The notes: generated by a model from the sequence alone, not told the origin. A DNA stretch of 64,000 bases from Aeromicrobium fastidiosum (GCF_017876595.1 NZ_JAGIOG010000001.1:2108001-2172000); one strand, 5' to 3'. Shown: positions 7,160 to 15,954, counted from the first letter of the stretch. Numbers and translations are program-made.

Positions 7160-8299
7160 CTACAGGCGTCCGGCGGGTGCCAGTCCGAGCTGCATGCCCA
7201 CGAGACCGCGCGAGCGTCCGCTGAGCTGGTCGGCGACGCCCTGCAGGATCTTGGCCGACTCGGAGTCGGGATCGGACTCGACGATCGGGTCGCCGGCGTC
7301 GCCGCCCTCGCGCAGCTTCTGGTCGAGGGGGATCTGGCCCAGCATCGGGACGTCGTAGCCGAAGCGGCCGCTGAGGGTCTCCGCGACCTTGGCGGCACCG
7401 CCGGAGCCGAAGATCTCCATGCGCTCACCACCGGGGACCTGCAGGTACGACATGTTCTCGATGACGCCCGCGACGCGCTGGTGCATCATCGAGGCCATCG
7501 TGCCGGCGCGCTCGGCGACGTCGGCGGCAGCGGGCTGAGGTGTCGTGACGACGACGATCTCGGCGTTGGGCAGGTGCTGGCCGAGGCTGATGGCCATGTC
7601 GCCCGTGCCCGGGGGCAGGTCGAGCAGCAGGGCGTCGAGATCGCCCCAGTAGACGTCGCTGAGCATCTGCACGAGGGCACGGTCGAGCATGGGGCCGCGC
7701 CACGCGACGACCTGGTCCTTGCGCGGCTTGAGCATGCCGATGCTGATGACCTTGAGGCCCTTGATCGGGACCGGCATGATCATGTCCTCGACCTGGGTCG
7801 GGCGGATGTCGCCGACGCCCAGCATGTCGGGGATCGAGTGGCCGTAGATGTCGGCGTCGACGATGCCGACCTTGAGGCCGCGCTTGACCATCGCGAGCGC
7901 GAGGTTGACCGTGACGGTCGACTTGCCGACTCCGCCCTTGCCCGACGCGATCGCGAAGACCTTGGTGAGCGAGCCCGGCTGGGCGAAGGGCACCTCGCGG
8001 TCGGCGCGTCCGCCGCGCAGCATCGTCTGCATGTCCTTGCGCTGCTCGTCGGACATGACGCCCATGTCGACGAGGACGGCGGCCGCCGGGGCGACGGTGC
8101 CGACCGCGGCGGTGACGTCGCGGGTCAGCGTGTCCTTGAGCGGGCAGCCGGAGACCGTCAGGAGGATGCGCACCGTGATCTGGTGGTCCTCGATCGTGAT
8201 GGTGTCGACCATGCCGAGCTCGGTGATGGGCCGCTTGATCTCGGGGTCGTTGACGCCTTCGAGGGCCGTGCGGATCTGCTCTTCGGTCACTGCTGCCAT
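7160..8299 (-). CDS. mrp: Mrp/ApbC-type iron-sulfur carrier ATPase
   Basis: 379 aa. An N-terminal MIP18/DUF59 domain (residues 1-90) is followed by a ParA/MinD-type P-loop ATPase with the deviant Walker A ASGKGGVGKSTV. Mrp proteins bind and transfer [4Fe-4S] clusters to apo-enzymes. The paired CxxC found near the C-terminus of many Mrp proteins is absent here (ENMSYLQVPGGERMEIFG), as in several actinobacterial forms. The start is ATG at 8299. It is upstream of tatB in one transcript. In relatives it is normally followed upstream by DUF1003 and MgtE-N genes, which here lie 18 kb away. Confidence 0.92.
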   Translation of the reverse strand: MAAVTEEQIRTALEGVNDPEIKRPITELGMVDTITIEDHQITVRILLTVSGCPLKDTLTRDVTAAVGTVAPAAAVLVDMGVMSDEQRKDMQTMLRGGRADREVPFAQPGSLTKVFAIASGKGGVGKSTVTVNLALAMVKRGLKVGIVDADIYGHSIPDMLGVGDIRPTQVEDMIMPVPIKGLKVISIGMLKPRKDQVVAWRGPMLDRALVQMLSDVYWGDLDALLLDLPPGTGDMAISLGQHLPNAEIVVVTTPQPAAADVAERAGTMASMMHQRVAGVIENMSYLQVPGGERMEIFGSGGAAKVAETLSGRFGYDVPMLGQIPLDQKLREGGDAGDPIVESDPDSESAKILQGVADQLSGRSRGLVGMQLGLAPAGRL

Positions 8300-8395
8300 G
8301 CGCCCATCGTACGTGGGGGCCCGTCACGACGGGCCTGAGTGTGACCTAACCCCGCACAGGGCGGCAGGGGAGTCGGTGGCTGAGAGGATGGACGA

Positions 8396-10081
8396 GTGGG
8401 CCACCTCGACCTGAACTCCGTCAGCTACACCCTCTCCGACGGACGTCCCCTGCTCGACGACGTCAGCCTGCGCGTCGGCGAGGGCGCGAAGGTCGCGCTC
8501 ATCGGACCGAATGGCACGGGCAAGACCACCCTGACCCGCATCGCGACCGGCGACCTCGCCCCGCATGCGGGTGCCGTCACGGTCACCGGCGGGCTGGGCG
8601 TCATGCGCCAGTTCGTCGGGTCGGTGCGCGACGAGACGTCGGTGCGTGACCTGCTGGTCTCGGTGGCGCCCGCCGCGGTGCGCGATGCCGCGCTCGAGGT
8701 CGACCGCACCGAGCTGCTGATGATCGAGCGTGACGAGCAGGACGACCAGATGGCCTACGCCCAGGCGATCGCCGACTGGGGCGACGCCGGCGGCTACGAG
8801 CACGAGACCCTCTGGGACGTCTGCAGCATGGCGGCGCTCGGTGTCCCGTTCCAGCAGGCCCAGCACCGCCGGGTGTCGAGCCTGTCGGGCGGTGAGCAGA
8901 AGCGGCTCGTGCTCGAGGCGCTGCTGCGCGGCCCCGAGCAGGTGCTGCTGCTCGACGAGCCCGACAACTACCTCGACGTGCCCGCCAAGCGGTGGCTGGA
9001 GCAGCAGCTGGTCGAGTCGCCCAAGACCGTGCTGTTCGTCAGCCACGACCGCGAGCTGATCGAGCGCGTCGCCGAGCGCATCGCGACGCTCGAGCCGGGT
9101 CCCGACGGCAGCACGCTCTGGGTGCATCCGGGGCGCTTCTCGACATACCTCCAGGCGCGCATCGACCGCAACGCCAGGCTGGAGGAACGGCGGCTCCGGT
9201 GGGACGAGGAGCGGGCCAAGCTCAAGGCACTGGTCATCATGTACCGGCAGAAGTCGGCCTTCAACTCCGACATGGCCTCGCGTCTTCAGGCCGCCGAGAC
9301 GCGGCTCGAACGGTTCGAGCGGCAGGGGCCGCCCGAGGCCGTCCCGATCGCGCAGAGCCTGCGGATGCGGCTCGAGGGCGGACGGACGGCCAAGCGTGCC
9401 GTCGTCGCCGAGCAGGTTGAGCTGACCGGGCTGATGAAGCCCTTCGACCTCGAGATCTGGTTCGGCGAGCGGGTCGCGGTGCTCGGCAGCAACGGATCGG
9501 GCAAATCGCACTTCCTGCGACTGCTGGCCGCCGGCGGCTCGCGGCCCGACATCGAGCACGAGCCGGTCGGCGACGTCGTCCCGCCGCCGGTCGAGCACAC
9601 CGGCATGGCCCGGCTGGGCTCGCGGGTGCGTCCCGGCTGGTTCGCCCAGACGCACGAGCATCCCTCGCTGATGGGACGCACGCTGCTCGAGGTGCTGCAC
9701 CACGGCGACGGCCACCGCAGGGGCATGGGCCACGAGGGATCGGCCAAGGCGCTCGACCGGTACGGCTTGGCCAAGGCCGGCGACCAGGTCTTCGAGCAGC
9801 TGTCGGGCGGCCAGCAGGCGCGCTTCCAGATTCTTCTGCTCGAGCTCGCGCACGCCACCGTGCTGCTGCTCGACGAGCCCACCGACAACCTCGACCTGGA
9901 GTCGGCCGAGGCGCTCGAGGCGGCACTGTCGACGTTCGAGGGCACGGTCGTGGCCGTGACCCACGACCGCTGGTTCGCCCGCGGGTTCGACCGGTTCGTG
10001 GTGTTCGGGTCGGACGGCAGGCTGTACGAGACGGACGAGCCGGTGTGGGACGAAGGACGAGTGGAGAGGGAGCGTTCATGA
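8396..10081 (+). CDS. ABC-F family ATPase
   Basis: 561 aa with two ABC domains and no transmembrane segments. Domain 1 has GPNGTGKTTL, LSGGEQKRL and LLLDEPDNYLD; domain 2 has GSNGSGKSHFL, LSGGQQARF and LLLDEPTDNLDLES. Between them is the charged ABC-F linker (about residues 255-320, QKSAFNSDMASRLQAAETR). ABC-F proteins act on the ribosome, as translation factors or antibiotic-resistance determinants, so this is not a transporter. Which subfamily cannot be told from sequence alone. The start is GTG at 8396. Its stop overlaps the following methyltransferase start (ATGA). Confidence 0.9.
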   Translation: MGHLDLNSVSYTLSDGRPLLDDVSLRVGEGAKVALIGPNGTGKTTLTRIATGDLAPHAGAVTVTGGLGVMRQFVGSVRDETSVRDLLVSVAPAAVRDAALEVDRTELLMIERDEQDDQMAYAQAIADWGDAGGYEHETLWDVCSMAALGVPFQQAQHRRVSSLSGGEQKRLVLEALLRGPEQVLLLDEPDNYLDVPAKRWLEQQLVESPKTVLFVSHDRELIERVAERIATLEPGPDGSTLWVHPGRFSTYLQARIDRNARLEERRLRWDEERAKLKALVIMYRQKSAFNSDMASRLQAAETRLERFERQGPPEAVPIAQSLRMRLEGGRTAKRAVVAEQVELTGLMKPFDLEIWFGERVAVLGSNGSGKSHFLRLLAAGGSRPDIEHEPVGDVVPPPVEHTGMARLGSRVRPGWFAQTHEHPSLMGRTLLEVLHHGDGHRRGMGHEGSAKALDRYGLAKAGDQVFEQLSGGQQARFQILLLELAHATVLLLDEPTDNLDLESAEALEAALSTFEGTVVAVTHDRWFARGFDRFVVFGSDGRLYETDEPVWDEGRVERERS

Positions 10082-10707
10082 GCCAGGACGTGTTCAGCGA
10101 GGGTTTCTGGGACGAGCGTTACGGTGCGGACGAACGGGTGTGGAGCGGGCAGGTCAACCCGCAGCTCGTCGACCGGGTCACCGGGATGCGTCCCGGCCGT
10201 GCCCTCGAGGTCGGTGCCGGTGAAGGAGCCGACGCCATCTGGCTGGCGCGTCAGGGCTGGCAGGTCACGGCCTTCGACGTCTCGCAGGTCGCCCTCGACA
10301 AGGCCGCCGCCCATGCCGTCGAGGCGGGGGTCGCCGACCGCATCACGTGGCAGCGGGTCGACCTCAGCACGTGGACCGGCGAGCCGCCCACGTACGACCT
10401 GGTGTCGGCCCAGTTCATGTACCTCGACCAGCCGGCGCTGTCACGGCTCTACCGTCAGCTCGGCGCGGCTGTCGCTCCGGGCGGCACGTTGCTGCTGGTC
10501 GGGCACCACCCCGTCGACGAGCGACACGGTTCGCACGACTTCCCCGACGTCCGCTGGACGCCCGAGGAGGCGGCCGGGTGGCTCGATCCCGCCGACTGGA
10601 CGACCATCGACGTCGCGACGGTCCAACGGCAGGGCCGCGCGGGCAGCTCTCACAGCAGCACGGTGCACGACGGCATCGTGCAGGCCGTCAAAGCCGCCGC
10701 GAAGTGA
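10078..10707 (+). CDS. Class I SAM-dependent methyltransferase
   Basis: 209 aa. Motif I is ALEVGAGEGADAIWLARQGW, followed by the acidic strand-2 end TAFDVS and APGGTLLLVGHHP in the late strand region, a Methyltransf_25-type fold. The N-terminal FWDERYGADERVWSG is typical of a subgroup related to thiopurine/tellurite-type methyltransferases (small-molecule substrates). The start is ATG at 10078, overlapping the ABC-F stop by 4 nt, so translation is coupled. Pairing with a ribosome-associated ABC-F ATPase could mean a resistance or detoxification unit, but the substrate is unknown. Confidence 0.83.
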   Translation: MSQDVFSEGFWDERYGADERVWSGQVNPQLVDRVTGMRPGRALEVGAGEGADAIWLARQGWQVTAFDVSQVALDKAAAHAVEAGVADRITWQRVDLSTWTGEPPTYDLVSAQFMYLDQPALSRLYRQLGAAVAPGGTLLLVGHHPVDERHGSHDFPDVRWTPEEAAGWLDPADWTTIDVATVQRQGRAGSSHSSTVHDGIVQAVKAAAK

Positions 10708-10826
10708 ACGAAAAATTCATCTCGCCCCGACATGACGGCGTCGGAGTTGTCGGTTAAAGTCATGCTGTCATTCCGATTGTCATCCCGCCGTGGTTCGTCC
10801 GTGGCGCTGTAGAAGGGGTATGCAGC

Positions 10827-11123
10827 ATGGCCAACGTTTCAGTTTCCTACCAGGAGATGCAGGACCAGGCGACCAAGCTCAACAACGGTCGCGTGGACAT
10901 CGAGTCGCAGCTGTCGGCTCTCAAGACGCAGATCGAGGGCCTGGTCACGGGTGGCTTCGTCACCGACTCGGCATCCGACCAGTTCCGCACGTCGTACGAG
11001 GAGTTCAACTCCGGTGTCTCCAAGGCGCTCGAGGGTCTCGACGGCATGGCGACGTACCTCAACAAGGCCGCCGAGACGTTCGCCGACGTCGACACGCAGC
11101 TCGCGAGCGCCCTCAAGGGCTGA
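10827..11123 (+). CDS. WXG100-superfamily-like small secreted protein lacking WXG
   Basis: 98 aa, start ATG at 10827 after AGAAGGGGT. Length, all-helical composition and a central turn fit the WXG100/ESAT-6 fold of type VII secretion substrates, but the turn reads VTGGFVTDSASDQF, so Trp is replaced in the WxG position. The helical arm after the turn (FRTSYEEFNSGVSKALEGLDGMATYLNKA) matches the second WXG100 helix. No signal peptide is present, as in all such substrates. It is the first gene of the plus operon and is followed by a 108-nt spacer with a hairpin. It may be a secreted partner or a structural component. Confidence 0.75.
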   Translation: MANVSVSYQEMQDQATKLNNGRVDIESQLSALKTQIEGLVTGGFVTDSASDQFRTSYEEFNSGVSKALEGLDGMATYLNKAAETFADVDTQLASALKG

Positions 11124-11150
11124 TCGACCAGCATCACCGACTCGGCAAGG

Positions 11151-11176
11151 GGTGGCCGGGCCAACGTCCGGCCACC
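11151..11176 (+). promoter_or_regulatory. Intercistronic hairpin between the two small T7SS genes
   Basis: GGTGGCCGG at 11151-11159 pairs perfectly with CCGGCCACC at 11168-11176, loop of 8 nt. There is no T-tract. The position, between the first small-protein gene and the rest of the operon, suits mRNA stabilisation or partial termination that would raise the yield of the upstream protein. Confidence 0.5.
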
Positions 11177-11231
11177 TCGTGCTGTGTCGACTCTTTCTGT
11201 TGACCACTCCCACGCGAGAGAGCACTGAACC

Positions 11232-11534
11232 ATGGCTGCTGACCTGACCTACAACAGCGGTGACCTGGAGACCCTGGGCGACCAGCTCGGCGATCTCCAC
11301 GGAAAGCTCAAGGACGACGGGCGTCTGAAAGAGCTCAACAAGGAAGAAGTCGGCCACAACAAGGTCGCCGAGGCGATCGACGACTTCGTCAACGACTGGG
11401 ACGACAAGCGCAACAAGCTCAACGACAAGGTCGAGGCCCTCGCCAAGATGGCCAGCAAGTCGAGCGAAGAGTTCACCAAGGCCGATCTCGAGCTGGCCGA
11501 GGCCCTCAAGCAGAAGCCCGAGGACGAGTCGTGA
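11232..11534 (+). CDS. Small helical T7SS-associated protein, unknown
   Basis: 100 aa, start ATG at 11232. Highly charged and helical, with heptad-like leucines, no signal peptide or transmembrane segment, and a Trp in DFVNDWDDKRNKLNDK at mid-length. The size and two-helix prediction resemble WXG100 proteins, but no WXG is present. Its stop overlaps the next gene start by 4 nt. It may be a heterodimer partner of the 10827 protein, or a chaperone/targeting factor for the downstream 440-aa protein. The exact family is not recognised. Confidence 0.7.
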   Translation: MAADLTYNSGDLETLGDQLGDLHGKLKDDGRLKELNKEEVGHNKVAEAIDDFVNDWDDKRNKLNDKVEALAKMASKSSEEFTKADLELAEALKQKPEDES

Positions 11535-12853
11535 GCGCGCGCAACTACCTGCAGTGGGAGCTCGTGGGCGAGGGCAAGGACCCGGTGCCGGCCTCCGAGT
11601 ACGACGTCGAGCAGTCGGCCAAGATCTTCTCCGACCAGGGCAAGCAGATGAACGACGCAGCCTCGCTGCTGCGCCAGATCAGCGACATGACCGGTTGGAC
11701 CGGCGAGGCCGCCAAGGAGCTCGCCGACAAGGCTGACGACGCCTACAGCGATCTCGACAAGGCCGCCGAGAAGTACGTCGACGCGGGCAAGGCGCTCTCG
11801 ACCTTCGCGATCGCTGTCGGCACCGCGCGCGACGAGACCGCCGGTGCGGTCGCCGACGCCGTCGAGGCCGAGGCCCAGCGCAAGGCCAATGCCACGAGTG
11901 ACCTCGAGGGTGTCGCCGAGCCGACCGAGGCGCAGAAGAGCGACGAGGAGCAGCGCGGCAAGGACCTCGAGAAGGCCAACTCGGCACTCAGCGCTGCCCG
12001 TACCCGTCTCGTCAACGCCCTCGAAGACCTCGACACCGCCGCCAACAAGGCGGCCAGCGACATCAAGAACGCGTCCGAGCAGTTCAAGGACAGCAAGATG
12101 GACGACATCAAGGGTGCTGTCAGCTCGGCTCTGGCGGTGATCGTCGACGCGCTGCAGGTGCTGGCCGTGATCCTGGCCATCGTGATCATCGTGCTGCTCA
12201 TCATCGGCACCGGTGGTGCCTTTGCGGGCGTGCTCGCAGTCCTCGGCACCATCGCGTTCTACTTGGGGGCCACGATTCTTGCCCTGACGGTGGTGCAGTT
12301 CCTGATGGGCGACGCCACCTGGCAGGACGTCGCCTGGGCGACGCTCGGCGTGATCGGCGGCGGCGCTGTGCTCAAGGGTGCCAAGGGTGCCACCAAGGCG
12401 CTCGGTGCCGTGCGTGCCATGCAAGAGGCGAAGATCACGACCCAGGTCATCAAGAATCTGTCGCCCATGGTGAAGTTCGCCAAGATCGTCCCCATCAAGT
12501 TCATCCGCAACTGGGGGCTCGGCAAGCAGGCTGCTGCGGTTGACGACGCCCTGGGCTCGTTCCGCGGACAGCTGGACTCGTTGGTGATCGACAAGACGCT
12601 GCTGAGGGTCACAGGCTTCGACGGTGTCGTGTCGAACATCCGTCAGATCAATGCGCTGAAGGCGATGTCCCCGTCGCTCGACATGGTCAATTCGCTCAAC
12701 ACCGCCCTGCGCAACGTTGTCTACGAGGGCACGGGTGCCGTGCTGTCGATCCCTGCCACGGCCCACGACATCTTCACTGCCGACGGACCCCTGTTCAACA
12801 CGATCGACAACATCGGTGATCTCGGCACGCACATCTCGAGCGCTGGTCGGTGA
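11531..12853 (+). CDS. Candidate T7SS substrate with WTG domain and hydrophobic hairpin
   Basis: 440 aa from GTG at 11531. Residues 20-190 are helical with a WxG turn (TGWTGEAAKELA, W56-G58), resembling an N-terminal WXG/LXG targeting domain. Residues 201-225 and 229-258 form two strong transmembrane segments. A glycine-rich amphipathic stretch follows at 266-296, and the last 140 residues show no enzyme motif. The layout recalls T7SS effectors that insert into membranes (TspA-like) or large PPE-type proteins; this is inference. There is no obvious separate immunity gene unless the next membrane protein serves. It overlaps its neighbours on both sides by 4 nt. Confidence 0.7.
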   Translation: MSARNYLQWELVGEGKDPVPASEYDVEQSAKIFSDQGKQMNDAASLLRQISDMTGWTGEAAKELADKADDAYSDLDKAAEKYVDAGKALSTFAIAVGTARDETAGAVADAVEAEAQRKANATSDLEGVAEPTEAQKSDEEQRGKDLEKANSALSAARTRLVNALEDLDTAANKAASDIKNASEQFKDSKMDDIKGAVSSALAVIVDALQVLAVILAIVIIVLLIIGTGGAFAGVLAVLGTIAFYLGATILALTVVQFLMGDATWQDVAWATLGVIGGGAVLKGAKGATKALGAVRAMQEAKITTQVIKNLSPMVKFAKIVPIKFIRNWGLGKQAAAVDDALGSFRGQLDSLVIDKTLLRVTGFDGVVSNIRQINALKAMSPSLDMVNSLNTALRNVVYEGTGAVLSIPATAHDIFTADGPLFNTIDNIGDLGTHISSAGR

Positions 12854-14100
12854 CGCGACTCTCGCTGCGTCCTGGTCCTCTGAGTGGCTTGGAGATTGCG
12901 GACGCTCGTGGGTGGCGCATCGACGCAGACAGCGCAGGCGGGGTGGTTCTTCGACGTCCCGGTGCCGCCGACTCGGTGGTCGCCTCGCCTGGCCAGGTGG
13001 CGCGGGTCGTGCTGCTGCGCGGCGACCTGATCCCGCGCGGTCTGCGGACGCGGGCCCGGCGGGGCTATTTCGACGACTACGATCAGGTGCTCGCGCTGCT
13101 GTCCGACGATGCGGCGCTGCTGGTCGTCCCCCTGCGCCTGCTGTCGCACGGGCAGGTCTCGAGCGCGAGCGAGATGCGCGAGGTGTCGGGGGCCGACGAG
13201 TTCGCGCAGGCGTGCGGACTGGCGCTCGAGCCCGGCACGGCCAATGATGCAGCCATGGCCTCCGCGCCCGATTCTGCCCTGGTCCACCAGCCGGTGCGGG
13301 CGGAGCTGCGCACCGCCTTGTGGCGGCACATCGTGCTGCTGACCGTCACGGTGCTGTCTGTGCTCGCGATGCTGAGCACAGACGGTGTGGTCGGCCAGAT
13401 CGCGTCGGTCCTGGGCACCGTTGCCGTCGCGGTGCTCGCCGCCGACCAGTGGCGATACCGTGCACGCTTTCTCGACCTGGTCCGGGGACGCCCGTCGAGT
13501 CCCGACCGCACCGATGTGCTGAACCTCCTCGATGAGCGTGTGCCGAGGCAACTGCGCGAGGCACGGCTCCAGATCGGTGCCGATGACGTGGTGCACGTGG
13601 TCGGGGCCACCGAGACCTGGGTGGCGGGCCCGCACCTCGGTGGCGCACAACGGTGCATCATCGGACCGGACGTCATCGCGTTCGTCGACCGTCGCGGCGT
13701 CCACCTCATGCTCCTCGAGGCGTCGTCCTGGACCACCGACTCCGACCGGTCGGCGCTGACCGACGCCTGCCGTCGCCATGGCATCGAGGTCACGACCGTG
13801 CGGGCGGCGCTGGCCTCACCCGAGTATCTGGTGTCGCACCGGTTGCAGGCGAGCGCCGGCACCTTGGACTCGCCGGCCTCGTCGGCTGCAGCCGACGGGG
13901 AGATCGTCCCCATGGGACCATTCGCGACGGCCCTCGTAGCGATGCTCATCGCGCTCGGGCACATCGCCCCGTTCGACGACCTCGACGCGTTCAGGGCCTC
14001 GGTCGCGCTCGTCGCCGGCCTCGCGGCGGCCGTTGCCGCCTCGGCACAGCTCAGACATCGACGGTGGAATCGCGAGCAGATCCGCTCGGAAGGGGAATGA
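12850..14100 (+). CDS. T7SS-linked membrane protein, unknown
   Basis: 416 aa, start GTG at 12850 overlapping the previous stop. Residues 1-150 are soluble (beta-rich; VVASPGQVARVVLLRGDL). A transmembrane pair lies at about 158-200, a second soluble domain at about 205-345 (contains DDVVHVVGATETWVAGPHLG), and another transmembrane pair near the C-terminus (about 357-400). It is not recognisably EccB, EccD or EccE. The topology could suit an apparatus component or an immunity protein to the upstream 440-aa protein. The overlap with its neighbour suggests stoichiometric expression. Confidence 0.65.
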   Translation: MTRLSLRPGPLSGLEIADARGWRIDADSAGGVVLRRPGAADSVVASPGQVARVVLLRGDLIPRGLRTRARRGYFDDYDQVLALLSDDAALLVVPLRLLSHGQVSSASEMREVSGADEFAQACGLALEPGTANDAAMASAPDSALVHQPVRAELRTALWRHIVLLTVTVLSVLAMLSTDGVVGQIASVLGTVAVAVLAADQWRYRARFLDLVRGRPSSPDRTDVLNLLDERVPRQLREARLQIGADDVVHVVGATETWVAGPHLGGAQRCIIGPDVIAFVDRRGVHLMLLEASSWTTDSDRSALTDACRRHGIEVTTVRAALASPEYLVSHRLQASAGTLDSPASSAAADGEIVPMGPFATALVAMLIALGHIAPFDDLDAFRASVALVAGLAAAVAASAQLRHRRWNREQIRSEGE

Positions 14101-14687
14101 CCGTGGAACCAGCTCTTAGTGTCGGAGGCTTTCGCGAGTGGTTCCCGCTCGCGCTCGACACGGACCCCGACGAGTACGCAGACATGGTCGTCGAGCACTT
14201 CGCAGATGATCCGACGCCGCCGGAGACCTTGAGGATGGTGGCGGCCGGGCTGACCGGGCTGACCGAGCAGCTCACGGAGGCACTCGGCGACACGACGCTC
14301 CTGCTAGGGGCCTGGGTGCTGCTGCCGCCCGGCGGCAGGACGCTCGACATTCGCACCGTGGCCCGGCTCGAGGCGGTCCGGGTGAGGCCTGGGACGACGC
14401 CAGCGGAGATGGTCGCCGACCTCGTCTCGGAGTCCCAGCTCCACCAGCCTCCGAACGTCGAGCAGATCGAGACGGCTTCGGGGGTCGCGACGCTCCTGCG
14501 CAACCGCACCTACTCCACGACCGACCACGGCACGGAGCTGCAGGAGGTGGTGTGCATATTCTGGCTGCCCGCCGACGAGAACTACGCGATCGCGCTGACC
14601 AGCATCCCCATGACGGACCTGGTCATGGCGGCCGACGTCTCGGACGCCATGATCGAGCTGGCTCGATCGGTGAAGGGAGCACGATGA
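14097..14687 (+). CDS. T7SS-linked soluble protein, unknown (possible PsbP/Mog1-like fold)
   Basis: 196 aa, start ATG at 14097 inside the previous stop (ATGA). No signal peptide or transmembrane segment. Alternating strands and helices end with ELQEVVCIFWLPADE and MAADVSDAMIELARS, a pattern parallel to that of the following gene product (YMVQISLDDLLVLSF then ELTFVFDSIAATL), so the two may be distant paralogues of a PsbP/LpqN/Mog1-type fold. No catalytic residues are evident. It is likely a cytoplasmic accessory of the secretion system. Confidence 0.6.
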   Translation: MTVEPALSVGGFREWFPLALDTDPDEYADMVVEHFADDPTPPETLRMVAAGLTGLTEQLTEALGDTTLLLGAWVLLPPGGRTLDIRTVARLEAVRVRPGTTPAEMVADLVSESQLHQPPNVEQIETASGVATLLRNRTYSTTDHGTELQEVVCIFWLPADENYAIALTSIPMTDLVMAADVSDAMIELARSVKGAR

Positions 14688-15340
14688 CGTCCGAGACCCG
14701 CACCGTCAACGGGCCGGAGGGAGCCTGGCGATTGCTGGTCCCGTCGGGATGGGCCACGCTGTCGACGGATCCTGGCCTGCGCAACGGCCAGATCAAACGC
14801 CTGCTGGACCGCCAGTTCGAGGGCACGGCCCGTGACGAGCTGATCCAGGTGCGGATCGAGGCCGATCGCCGTCTCAAGGCCGATCTCGCCCGGGCCGCCG
14901 AGAACGGCGTGACTCAGCTCCACGCGTTGATGGAGCCGATCGCGGGCCTGCCGGTGTCGGCGACGCTGCTGGTAGCCCAGCTGTACATCGGGTCTGACCG
15001 CGAGGTCGCCAAGGACCTGAGGAGGCTGCTCGGAGACGCCACCGGGGTGCTGGAGGTCGATGAGCTGGTGCTCGCCGGCGTTCCCGCGACCCGCCGCCGT
15101 CGCAGAGTTCTCGAGCCCCTCGGTGAGGAGCCCGGCTCGCCTGAGATGTGGCACACCCACATCGACTACATGGTGCAGATCAGCCTCGACGACCTGCTGG
15201 TCCTGAGCTTCGTGACGTCGACGGACCCTCTGGCCGACGAGCTCACCTTCGTCTTCGACTCGATCGCCGCCACACTGCATCAGGGGGACGGCGACCTGCA
15301 GTGGCAGCCGAGCGTCTATCCGCCGTCCGAGGCAGACTAG
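14684..15340 (+). CDS. T7SS-linked soluble protein, unknown, paired with upstream gene
   Basis: 218 aa, start ATG at 14684 with a 4-nt overlap. The N-terminus GAWRLLVPSGWATLSTD resembles the opening strand of PsbP/LpqN-like domains, where a 'P-x-GW' precedes the sheet; the C-terminal half carries the matching strands. A long charged helix (residues 40-75) lies between. There is no signal peptide, so it is probably cytoplasmic. It may interact with the 14097 protein. No enzyme motif was found. Confidence 0.6.
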   Translation: MTSETRTVNGPEGAWRLLVPSGWATLSTDPGLRNGQIKRLLDRQFEGTARDELIQVRIEADRRLKADLARAAENGVTQLHALMEPIAGLPVSATLLVAQLYIGSDREVAKDLRRLLGDATGVLEVDELVLAGVPATRRRRRVLEPLGEEPGSPEMWHTHIDYMVQISLDDLLVLSFVTSTDPLADELTFVFDSIAATLHQGDGDLQWQPSVYPPSEAD

Positions 15341-15366
15341 GCGGGTCCCACAACCAGGAGGATCTC

Positions 15367-15954
15367 GTGACGGACGTGCACCTTCGCACCTTTGCGGCGA
15401 GGTCTGGTGCCGGCCCGCGGCCGTGGCGTCTCCTGCTGATCGCCATCCCGGCGCTGGTCGTGGCGATCTACCTGTTGGGATATCTCATCGTGGGGATCGT
15501 CGCGGTCATCACGACCGTCATCGCGGTCCCTCTGGCGATACGGCACCGACGCATCGAGTCGACCAGCGAGGTCGATGTCGGACCCGACGTGGTCGTGCAC
15601 CGCCGCGGGGGTGTCGAGCTGACGCGGGTCCGACGTCGTGCCCCGGGCTACGAGGTCGTGGTCTTCGCGGACCAGTACGGCATCACACCGCAGATGTTGG
15701 TGACCGACGGCACCCACCACATCCGGCTGGTGCGCGGTCAGTGGCGCGGCGAGACGCTCGACGAGCTGGGGCGTGCCGCCGCCACCGGTGTGCCGCGTGT
15801 CAGCACCTGGAAACAGGTCAAGCAGTCGCACGCACCAGCCCTGACGTTCTGGGAACGTCACCAGACGCCGATCATCGTCGGCACCGTCATCGGCATCCCG
15901 TTGCTCGTCATCGTCGGTGGCGTGCTCGCGGTGCTGCTGTTCGACGTCGGCTGA
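15367..15954 (+). CDS. T7SS-linked membrane protein, unknown
   Basis: 195 aa, GTG start at 15367 chosen because AGGAGG lies 7 nt upstream; the frame is open further 5' but without similarity. A hydrophobic region at residues 20-58 (probably two passes) is followed by a soluble central domain of about 90 residues and a C-terminal transmembrane helix (about 168-192). Last gene of the plus operon, ending 41 nt before the convergent EssC-like gene stop. It is not recognisable as a known ESX component. Confidence 0.65.
   Translation: MTDVHLRTFAARSGAGPRPWRLLLIAIPALVVAIYLLGYLIVGIVAVITTVIAVPLAIRHRRIESTSEVDVGPDVVVHRRGGVELTRVRRRAPGYEVVVFADQYGITPQMLVTDGTHHIRLVRGQWRGETLDELGRAAATGVPRVSTWKQVKQSHAPALTFWERHQTPIIVGTVIGIPLLVIVGGVLAVLLFDVG

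Noticed and set aside
8318..8335. GGCCCGT-CACG-ACGGGCC hairpin between mrp and the ABC-F gene
   Set aside because: Short (7 bp), in a divergent promoter region, and expected by chance in DNA this GC-rich.
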